Source: Citrobacter sp. (GTDB lineage: Bacteria; Pseudomonadota; Gammaproteobacteria; Enterobacterales; Enterobacteriaceae). From it: a stretch of DNA of 9,367 nt. The stretch spans positions 1 through 9,367 of the forward strand of contig DXKH01000136.1 of the NCBI GenBank assembly GCA_019415335.1, written 5' to 3'. Position numbers and translations under genes: made by a program. The notes beneath the pieces were generated by a model that was not told where the DNA came from, searched no databases, and saw only the letters and a list, made by a program, of their open reading frames with translations. Within the stretch, counting starts at the first letter, position 1. Every line of letters begins with the position of its first letter. Shown here in pieces: positions 1-5,734 of the stretch.

Positions 1-1
1 C

Positions 2-1261
2 GGCAGCGCCGCGCTGATTTTTGCTGCACCAGAAGTAACACGTAGCGCCGACAGCGAATACCCCTATCGTCAGAACAGTGACTTCTGGTACTTCACCGGC
101 TTTAACGAACCGGAAGCGGTGCTGGTGCTGATTAAAAGCGACGACACTCATAACCACAGCGTTTTGTTTAACCGCGTTCGCGACCTGACGGCAGAGATCT
201 GGTTTGGTCGTCGCTTAGGCCAGGATGCCGCGCCAGAGAAACTGGGCGTTGACCGCGCACTGGCATTCAGCGAAATCAATCAGCAACTTTATCAACTGCT
301 TAATGGTCTGGATGTGGTTTATCACGCTCAGGGCGAATATACCTATGCTGATGAAATCGTGAACAGCGCGCTGGAAAAGCTGCGTAAAGGCTCGCGACAG
401 AATCTCACTGCCCCGGCAACGATGATCGACTGGCGTCCCATTGTTCATGAAATGCGCCTGTTCAAATCACCAGAAGAGATTGCCGTACTTCGCCGCGCGG
501 GGGAAATCACCGCCCTGGCGCATACCCGGGCGATGGAAAAATGCCGTCCGGGAATGTTCGAGTACCACCTGGAAGGCGAAATTCACCACGAATTTAACCG
601 CCACGGTGCGCGCTATCCTTCCTATAACACCATTGTCGGCAGCGGTGAAAATGGCTGCATTCTGCACTACACCGAAAACGAGAGTGAACTGCGCGACGGT
701 GACCTGGTGTTGATTGACGCGGGTTGTGAATACAAAGGTTACGCGGGCGATATTACCCGCACCTTCCCGGTCAACGGCAAATTCACCCTGGCCCAGCGTG
801 AAATCTACGACATTGTGCTGGAGTCTCTTGAAACCAGCCTGCGGCTGTATCGTCCGGGAACTTTCATGCAGGAAGTCACTGGTGAAGTGGTGCGCATCAT
901 GGTTAGCGGCCTGGTAAAACTCGGCATCCTGAAAGGTGATGTTGATGAACTGATCGCTCAGAACGCCCATCGTCCTTTCTTTATGCATGGCCTTAGCCAC
1001 TGGTTAGGACTGGATGTTCATGACGTTGGTGTTTATGGTCAGGATCGCTCGCGTATTCTGGAACCGGGGATGGTACTGACCGTAGAGCCTGGTCTGTATA
1101 TTGCGCCGGATGCAGAAGTGCCAGAACAATATCGCGGTATCGGCATTCGTATTGAAGACGACATTGTGATTACCGAAACCGGCAACGAAAACCTCACCGC
1201 CAGCGTGGTGAAAAAGCCGGAAGAAATCGAAGCGTTGATGGCTGCTGCGAGAAAGCAATGA
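2..1261 (+). CDS. pepP: Xaa-Pro aminopeptidase PepP (5' end missing)
   Basis: Aminopeptidase P, a cytoplasmic metallopeptidase that removes an N-terminal residue when the next residue is proline. The frame is open from base 2, so the gene continues past the left edge. The window holds 419 residues. The E. coli protein has 441, so about 22 N-terminal residues are missing, and an ATG-like start inside the visible part would be wrong. The N-terminal domain runs to about residue 175 (full-length numbering) and the 'pita-bread' catalytic domain follows. All five dinuclear-metal ligands of the family are visible: D261 and D272 in IDAG...GDITRTF, H355 in HGLSHWLGLD, E384 in VEPGLY, and E407 in IRIEDD. 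The stop codon overlaps the ubiH start in ATGA, which suggests translational coupling. The protein is intact in the visible part. Function is secure from the family, and the link to ubiquinone genes is positional only. Confidence 0.97.
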   Translation, partial: GSAALIFAAPEVTRSADSEYPYRQNSDFWYFTGFNEPEAVLVLIKSDDTHNHSVLFNRVRDLTAEIWFGRRLGQDAAPEKLGVDRALAFSEINQQLYQLLNGLDVVYHAQGEYTYADEIVNSALEKLRKGSRQNLTAPATMIDWRPIVHEMRLFKSPEEIAVLRRAGEITALAHTRAMEKCRPGMFEYHLEGEIHHEFNRHGARYPSYNTIVGSGENGCILHYTENESELRDGDLVLIDAGCEYKGYAGDITRTFPVNGKFTLAQREIYDIVLESLETSLRLYRPGTFMQEVTGEVVRIMVSGLVKLGILKGDVDELIAQNAHRPFFMHGLSHWLGLDVHDVGVYGQDRSRILEPGMVLTVEPGLYIAPDAEVPEQYRGIGIRIEDDIVITETGNENLTASVVKKPEEIEALMAAARKQ

Positions 1262-2436
1262 GCGTAATCATCGTCGGTGGCGGCATGGCGGGCGCGACGC
1301 TGGCGCTGGCTATTTCCCGGTTAAGTCACGGGGCGCTGCCGGTACATTTGATTGAAGCGACTGCGCCAGAGTCACATGCTCATCCGGGCTTTGATGGACG
1401 GGCTATTGCGCTGGCGGCGGGTACCTGTCAGCAACTGGCGCGCATCGGCGTCTGGCAATCTCTGGCTGATTGCGCAACCGCCATCACTACCGTGCATGTC
1501 AGCGATCGTGGTCATGCCGGATTCGTCACCCTCGCCGCAGAAGATTACCAACTGGCGGCGCTGGGGCAGGTTGTCGAATTGCATAATGTCGGGCAACGGC
1601 TGTTTGCATTGCTGCGCAAAGCACCTGGCGTAACGCTGCATTGTCCTGATCGCGTGGCTAACGTTGCCCGTACTCAGAGTCACGTTGAAGTGACGCTGGA
1701 GAGTGGCGAGACGCTGACGGGCTGCGTGCTGGTAGCCGCTGATGGCACCCATTCAGCGTTAGCCACCGTGTGCGGCGTTGACTGGCAGCAGGAGCCTTAC
1801 GAACAACTGGCTGTGATTGCCAACGTTGCGACTTCCGTTGCGCATGAAGGGCGCGCTTTTGAACGCTTTACACAATATGGCCCGCTGGCGATGTTGCCGA
1901 TGTCTGACGGACGCTGTTCGCTGGTCTGGTGTCATCCACTGGAACGGCGCGAAGAGGTACTGTCTTGGAGCGACGAGAAGTTTTGCCGTGAACTCCAGTC
2001 GGCCTTTGGTTGGCGACTTGGGAAAATTACCCACGCTGGTAAACGCAGTGCTTATCCGCTGGCGTTAACCCGCGCCGCCAGACCTATTACCCATCGTACC
2101 GTGCTGGTGGGCAATGCGGCGCAAACTCTGCACCCGATTGCCGGGCAAGGGTTCAACCTCGGTATGCGAGATGTCATGAGCCTTGCGGAAACCCTGACTC
2201 AGGCGCAGGAGCGCGGAGAAGACATGGGTGATTACGGCGTATTGTGCCGTTATCAGCAGCGTCGACAGCGCGATCGCGAAGCAACCATCGGCGTCACGGA
2301 CAGCCTTGTACATCTTTTTGCCAACCGTTGGGGGCCGCTGGTTGTCGGGCGCAACATCGGGCTGATGGCAATGGAATTATTCACCCCAGCACGCGATGTG
2401 CTGGCGCAGCGCACCCTCGGGTGGGTGGCGCGTTGA
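1258..2436 (+). CDS. ubiH: 2-octaprenyl-6-methoxyphenol hydroxylase UbiH
   Basis: FAD-dependent aromatic monooxygenase of aerobic ubiquinone biosynthesis. In E. coli it is assigned the C4 (historically 'C1') ring hydroxylation of 2-octaprenyl-6-methoxyphenol and belongs to the soluble Ubi complex. It has 392 residues, the expected length. An N-terminal Rossmann strand carries GGGMAG at residues 7-12 (ADP binding). The ADG motif at 161-163 lies in LVAADGTHS (FAD/NAD(P)H contact). The second FAD motif is at about 282-305 and reads VLVGNAAQTLHPIAGQG. In most paralogues this is GD, but here it is GN at 285-286. The ATG at 1258 overlaps the pepP stop by four bases. There is only a weak purine-rich stretch upstream, so expression probably depends on coupling to pepP. 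The downstream paralogue UbiI is separable by sequence, which makes the UbiH assignment firm. Confidence 0.96.
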   Translation: MSVIIVGGGMAGATLALAISRLSHGALPVHLIEATAPESHAHPGFDGRAIALAAGTCQQLARIGVWQSLADCATAITTVHVSDRGHAGFVTLAAEDYQLAALGQVVELHNVGQRLFALLRKAPGVTLHCPDRVANVARTQSHVEVTLESGETLTGCVLVAADGTHSALATVCGVDWQQEPYEQLAVIANVATSVAHEGRAFERFTQYGPLAMLPMSDGRCSLVWCHPLERREEVLSWSDEKFCRELQSAFGWRLGKITHAGKRSAYPLALTRAARPITHRTVLVGNAAQTLHPIAGQGFNLGMRDVMSLAETLTQAQERGEDMGDYGVLCRYQQRRQRDREATIGVTDSLVHLFANRWGPLVVGRNIGLMAMELFTPARDVLAQRTLGWVAR

Positions 2437-2458
2437 AGGCGGTTTTAAGGAATAAACA

Positions 2459-3661
2459 ATGCAAAGTGTTGATGTAGCCATTGTTGGCGGCGGCATGGTG
2501 GGGCTGGCGGTTGCCTGCGGCTTGCAGGGTAGCGGCTTACGCGTTGCCGTACTGGAGCAGCGCGTACCGGAACCTCTGGCGGCGGATGCACCACCACAAC
2601 TGCGCGTTTCGGCTATCAATGCCGCCAGCGAAAAATTACTCACCCGTCTTGGCGTCTGGCAGGACATTCTCTCTCGTAGGGCCAGTTGTTATCACGGTAT
2701 GGAAGTGTGGGACAAAGACAGTTTTGGTCACATTTCGTTTGACGATCAAAGCATGGGCTATAGCCATCTTGGGCATATCGTTGAAAACTCGGTGATTCAC
2801 TACGCGCTGTGGAACAAAGCGCAGCAGTCGTCAGATATCACTCTGTTGGCCCCCGCAGAATTACAGCAGGTCGCCTGGGGAGAAAATGAAACCTTCCTGA
2901 CGTTGAAAGATGGCAGTATGTTAACGGCGCGTCTGGTGATTGGCGCGGACGGCGCTAATTCCTGGTTGCGCAACAAAGCCGATATTCCGCTGACTTTCTG
3001 GGATTATCAGCATCACGCGCTGGTAGCGACCATTCGCACGGAAGAACCGCATGATGCGGTGGCGCGGCAGGTTTTTCATGGCGAAGGCATTCTGGCCTTT
3101 TTGCCGCTTAGCGATCCGCATCTTTGCTCGATTGTCTGGTCACTGTCGCCAGAGGAAGCGCAGCGGATGCAGCAGGCAGGCGAAGACGAATTTAATCGCG
3201 CGTTAAATATCGCTTTTGATAATCGCCTGGGCTTATGCAAGGTTGAAAGTGAGCGCCTGGTGTTCCCGCTAACGGGGCGTTATGCGCGCCAGTTTGCCGC
3301 ACACCGTCTGGCGCTGGTGGGCGACGCCGCGCATACTATTCACCCGCTGGCGGGGCAGGGGGTAAATCTCGGCTTTATGGATGCTGCAGAGCTGATTGCT
3401 GAACTGAAACGGTTGCATCGTCAGGGTAAAGACATCGGGCAGTACATTTACCTGCGTCGCTATGAGCGTAGCCGTAAGCACAGTGCGGCGCTGATGCTGG
3501 CTGGTATGCAGGGATTCCGCGATCTGTTTTCCGGTACCAATCCGGCGAAAAAATTGCTGCGTGATATTGGTTTAAAACTGGCCGACACGCTTCCTGGCGT
3601 TAAACCACAACTTATCCGCCAGGCAATGGGATTAAACGATTTGCCTGAATGGCTGCGTTAA
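2459..3661 (+). CDS. ubiI: 2-octaprenylphenol hydroxylase UbiI (VisC)
   Basis: FAD-dependent monooxygenase for the C5 ring hydroxylation of 2-octaprenylphenol in ubiquinone synthesis (formerly visC). The 400 residues match the family length. It shares its architecture with UbiH: GGGMVG at residues 10-15, GADG at 162-165 in LVIGADGANS, and the second FAD motif at 284-305 with LALVGDAAHTIHPLAGQG, here with the usual GD (288-289). A clear Shine-Dalgarno AAGGA at about 2449-2453 precedes the ATG. The gene follows ubiH after 22 bases and is the last gene of the unit, with a hairpin terminator about 40 bases downstream. UbiH and UbiI look like tandem duplicates that specialised for different ring positions. 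No disruption is seen. Confidence 0.96.
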   Translation: MQSVDVAIVGGGMVGLAVACGLQGSGLRVAVLEQRVPEPLAADAPPQLRVSAINAASEKLLTRLGVWQDILSRRASCYHGMEVWDKDSFGHISFDDQSMGYSHLGHIVENSVIHYALWNKAQQSSDITLLAPAELQQVAWGENETFLTLKDGSMLTARLVIGADGANSWLRNKADIPLTFWDYQHHALVATIRTEEPHDAVARQVFHGEGILAFLPLSDPHLCSIVWSLSPEEAQRMQQAGEDEFNRALNIAFDNRLGLCKVESERLVFPLTGRYARQFAAHRLALVGDAAHTIHPLAGQGVNLGFMDAAELIAELKRLHRQGKDIGQYIYLRRYERSRKHSAALMLAGMQGFRDLFSGTNPAKKLLRDIGLKLADTLPGVKPQLIRQAMGLNDLPEWLR

Positions 3662-3682
3662 AAATTTCTCCTCTGTTGTTTA

Positions 3683-3698
3683 TTTGATACCCATCACA
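3683..3698 (+). promoter_or_regulatory. CRP-like site upstream of gcv
   Basis: TTTGA, six bases, then TCACA, compared with the CRP consensus TGTGA-N6-TCACA. The right half is perfect and the left half is degenerate. Its centre lies about 315 bases before the inferred gcv start, near the position I recall for CRP binding at the E. coli gcv operon (about -313). It lies between the ubiI stop and the ubiI terminator, so it would be inside the ubiI 3' untranslated region. The sequence match is direct, and function is inferred from the position. Confidence 0.55.
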
Positions 3699-3703
3699 CT
3701 TTC

Positions 3704-3732
3704 ATCTCCCGGTTTTTTCGCCGGGAGATTTT
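3704..3732 (+). terminator. Rho-independent terminator after ubiI
   Basis: ATCTCCCGG pairs perfectly with CCGGGAGAT over nine base pairs around an eight-base loop (TTTTTTCG), and three to four T residues follow. It begins 42 bases after the ubiI stop and should end the pepP-ubiH-ubiI transcript before the gcv control region. The T tract is short, so some read-through is possible. Confidence 0.7.
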
Positions 3733-3734
3733 CC

Positions 3735-3764
3735 TCATTTGAAATAAACTAATTTCACCTCCGT
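3735..3764 (+). promoter_or_regulatory. GcvA distal site (CTAAT at 3749-3753)
   Basis: Contains the CTAAT core reported for GcvA sites in E. coli. The interval corresponds to about -271 to -242 from the inferred start, where the most distal GcvA footprint lies as I recall it. The flanking bases are AT-rich. The boundaries follow the footprint rather than the motif. Confidence 0.55.
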
Positions 3765-3793
3765 TTTCGCATTATATTTTCTAATGTCATGAT
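3765..3793 (+). promoter_or_regulatory. GcvA middle site (CTAAT at 3781-3785)
   Basis: A second CTAAT core, inside the longer word CTAATGTCATGAT (3781-3793). The interval corresponds to about -241 to -214. The same 13-base word recurs with one mismatch at 3941-3953 in the promoter-proximal site, which supports recognition by the same protein. Confidence 0.58.
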
Positions 3794-3929
3794 TTTTTGA
3801 TTTAGTGTTTTTTGACATTTTTTTAGTTCTTAATATTGCATTAATCAAATTAACTTTCTCATCTGTTTATCTTTATATAGAGATTTGTTCATTTTTTGGT
3901 TTTTTATTCTGTTGCGATTTTTGCATTTT

Positions 3930-3973
3930 TTAACCATAAGCTAATGTGATGATCAATTTTACCTTATGGTTAA
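3930..3973 (+). promoter_or_regulatory. GcvA promoter-proximal site within an 11-bp inverted repeat
   Basis: TTAACCATAAG (3930-3940) and CTTATGGTTAA (3963-3973) are perfect reverse complements, 33 bp centre to centre, with 22 bases between them. CTAATGTGATGAT (3941-3953) starts directly after the left arm. The block spans about -76 to -33 and covers the proximal GcvA footprint (-69 to -34) known in E. coli. The right arm overlaps the candidate -35 hexamer. A LysR-type activator bound here would sit beside RNA polymerase. The repeat is seen directly, and GcvA binding is inferred from position and the CTAAT core. Confidence 0.65.
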
Positions 3974-4002
3974 CAGTCTGTTTCGGTGGTAAGTTCAGGC
4001 AA

Positions 4003-4018
4003 AAGAGAACGATTGCGT
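4003..4018 (-). promoter_or_regulatory. PurR operator at the gcv transcription start
   Basis: On the minus strand the bases read ACGCAATCGTTCTCTT, close to the PurR consensus ACGCAAACGTTTTCGT. The first six positions and the central CGTT agree. The E. coli PurR footprint at gcv is about -3 to +17, which fits a start at about base 4006. PurR bound here would block initiation when purines are plentiful and so link glycine-derived one-carbon units to purine supply. Confidence 0.7.
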
Positions 4019-4108
4019 TGGGGACCGGGAGTGGCTCCGATGCTGGGTTTCGTGGTGATAATTTCGCCATGGAAAAGTTGTCAGCCCCGCTTATTCAATG
4101 AGGACAAG
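4006..4108 (+). promoter_or_regulatory. gcvT 5' untranslated leader
   Basis: The leader is about 103 bases, assuming the E. coli start site (about 103 bases before gcvT). No glycine riboswitch fold and no upstream reading frame of note is visible. The ribosome site AGGA (4101-4104) stands four bases before the gcvT ATG, which is a tight spacing. Confidence 0.5.
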
Positions 4109-5203
4109 ATGGCACAACAGACTCCTTTGTACGAACAACACACGCTTTGCGGCGCTCGCATGGTGGATTTCCACGGCTGGATGATGCCACTGCATTACGG
4201 TTCGCAAATCGACGAACATCATGCGGTACGTACCGATGCCGGAATGTTTGATGTGTCACATATGACCATCGTCGATCTTCGCGGCAGCCGCACTCGGGAG
4301 TTTCTGCGTTATCTGCTGGCGAACGATGTGGCGAAACTCACCAAAAGCGGCAAAGCCCTTTACTCGGGGATGTTGAATGCCTCTGGCGGTGTGATAGATG
4401 ACCTCATCGTCTACTACTTTACTGAAGATTTCTTCCGCCTCGTTGTTAACTCCGCCACCCGCGAAAAAGACCTCTCCTGGATTACCCAACACGCTGAACC
4501 TTTCGGCATCGAAATTACCGTTCGTGATGACCTTTCCATGATCGCCGTACAAGGGCCGAATGCGCAGGCAAAAGCTGCCACACTGTTTAATGACGCCCAG
4601 CGTCAGGCGGTGGAAGGGATGAAACCGTTCTTTGGCGTGCAGGCGGGCGATCTGTTTATTGCCACCACTGGTTATACCGGTGAAGCGGGCTATGAAATTG
4701 CGCTGCCCAATGAAAAAGCGGCGGATTTCTGGCGCGCGCTGGTGGAAGCGGGCGTTAAGCCATGCGGCCTGGGCGCGCGTGACACGCTGCGTCTGGAAGC
4801 GGGTATGAATCTTTATAGTCAGGAGATGGACGAAACCATCTCTCCTTTAGCCGCCAATATGGGCTGGACTATCGCCTGGGAACCGGCAGATCGTGACTTC
4901 ATCGGTCGTGAAGCCCTGGAAGTGCAGCGTGAGCATGGCACAGAAAAACTGGTTGGTCTGGTGATGACCGAAAAAGGCGTGCTGCGTAATGAACTGCCGG
5001 TACGCTTTACCGATGCGCAGGGCAACCAGCATGAAGGCATTATCACCAGCGGTACTTTCTCCCCGACGCTGGGTTACAGCATTGCGCTGGCGCGCGTGCC
5101 GGAAGGTATTGGTGAAACAGCGATTGTACAAATTCGCAACCGTGAAATGCCGGTTAAAGTGACGAAACCTGTTTTTGTGCGTAACGGTAAAGCCGTCGCG
5201 TGA
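4109..5203 (+). CDS. gcvT: Glycine cleavage system T protein (aminomethyltransferase)
   Basis: Takes the aminomethyl group from the lipoyl arm of GcvH, releases ammonia and passes the methylene group to tetrahydrofolate, giving 5,10-methylene-THF. It acts in the cytoplasm. The 364 residues match E. coli GcvT. The ATG at 4109 was chosen because it gives the known N-terminus [10 protein letters not shown] and has AGGA just upstream. The in-frame GTG at 3986 lies before the inferred transcription start and would add non-conserved sequence. Visible family features are [11 protein letters not shown] (21-31), FDVSHM (47-52), the GGVIDD segment (93-98) that contains the catalytic Asp region, [13 protein letters not shown] (folate-domain loop), and [16 protein letters not shown]. 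At residue 237 there is Ser where the family normally has Gly (LYG-x-D/E). It is the first gene of the operon, with gcvH 23 bases after it. Confidence 0.96.
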
Positions 5204-5226
5204 TTTACTTTTTTGGAGATTGATTG

Positions 5227-5616
5227 ATGAGCAACGTACCAGCAGAACTGAAATACAGCAAAGAACACGAATGGCTGCGTAAAGAAGCCGACGGCACTTA
5301 CACCGTTGGTATCACCGAACATGCCCAGGAGCTGTTAGGCGATATGGTGTTTGTTGACCTGCCGGAAGTGGGCGCAACGGTTAGCGCGGGCGATGACTGC
5401 GCGGTTGCCGAATCAGTAAAAGCGGCGTCAGACATTTATGCGCCAGTAAGCGGTGAAATCGTGGCGGTAAACGACGCACTGAGCGATTCCCCGGAACTGG
5501 TGAACAGCGAACCGTATGCAGGCGGCTGGATCTTTAAAATCAAAGCCAGCGATGAAAGCGAACTGGAATCACTGCTGGATGCGACCGCATACGAAGCATT
5601 GTTAGAAGACGAGTAA
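5227..5616 (+). CDS. gcvH: Glycine cleavage system H protein (lipoyl carrier)
   Basis: Small lipoylated carrier that shuttles the aminomethyl group from GcvP to GcvT and its reduced lipoyl arm to the L protein. It has 129 residues, the usual length. The start is the ATG at 5227, which gives [12 protein letters not shown] codon immediately before it is in frame but is poorly placed as a start, since GGAG at 5215-5218 is eight bases from the ATG. The lipoyl-attachment lysine is K65 in the ESVKAASD motif. The surrounding lipoyl-domain hairpin (DLPEVGATV...[11 protein letters not shown]) and the acidic C-terminus (ALLEDE) are intact. The gene is 23 bases after gcvT and 118 bases before gcvP. That gap is filled by a palindrome that may let H be made in amounts different from P. 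Confidence 0.97.
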
Positions 5617-5626
5617 CGGCTTTATT

Positions 5627-5698
5627 CCTCTTCTGCGGGAGAGGATCAGGGTGAGGAACTTTTACGCCTCACCCTCACTCTCTTCGCAAGGAGAGAGG
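5627..5698. repeat. 72-base imperfect palindrome between gcvH and gcvP (box C-like)
   Basis: The core AGGGTGAGG (5648-5656) pairs perfectly with CCTCACCCT (5667-5675) across a ten-base loop. The outer arms, beginning CCTCT (5627) and ending AGAGG (5698), continue the symmetry with mismatches and small bulges. The GGGAGAG/AGGGTGAGG style resembles the intergenic 'box C' family of enterobacteria. The palindrome is seen directly, and the family name is from memory. It lies inside the gcvTHP transcript, so in RNA it would form a long hairpin between two genes. Confidence 0.65.
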
Positions 5699-5734
5699 TT
5701 CACAATTCACTGCACGTTTCAGGAACCATCGCTC

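Larger units (their letters stand above)
3733..4005 (+). promoter_or_regulatory. gcvTHP upstream control region
   Basis: This non-coding stretch is AT-rich, with many T runs on the + strand between about 3760 and 3930. No coding frame is supported in it. In E. coli the gcv operon is activated by GcvA (repressed with GcvR), needs Lrp bound over roughly -92 to -229, and is repressed by PurR. With the transcription start at about 4006, the Lrp segment maps to about 3777-3914, the most T-rich part. No close -10 consensus is present near the start. TTAACA at 3970-3975 is a plausible -35 and TAAGTT at 3990-3995 a poor -10, with sub-optimal spacing, consistent with an activator-dependent promoter. 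The factor assignments come from knowledge of E. coli. The base composition and motifs are seen directly. Confidence 0.75.

Noticed and set aside
467..1000. Minus-strand open frame of 177 codons opposite pepP
   Set aside because: Antisense shadow of pepP with no recognisable domain. All five metal ligands of PepP lie on the other strand in this area.
3986..4108. Possible 41-residue N-terminal extension of GcvT from a GTG at 3986
   Set aside because: The GTG precedes the inferred transcription start (about 4006), the added residues are not like the family, and the ATG at 4109 has its own ribosome site.
4006..4108. Glycine riboswitch in the gcvT leader
   Set aside because: The leader is only about 100 bases and shows no tandem-aptamer pattern. 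E. coli controls this operon with GcvA/GcvR, Lrp and PurR instead.
5651..5734. Possible 28-residue N-terminal extension of GcvP from a GTG at 5651
   Set aside because: The start would be inside the palindrome stem, without a ribosome site. The ATG at 5735 gives the standard 957-residue protein.
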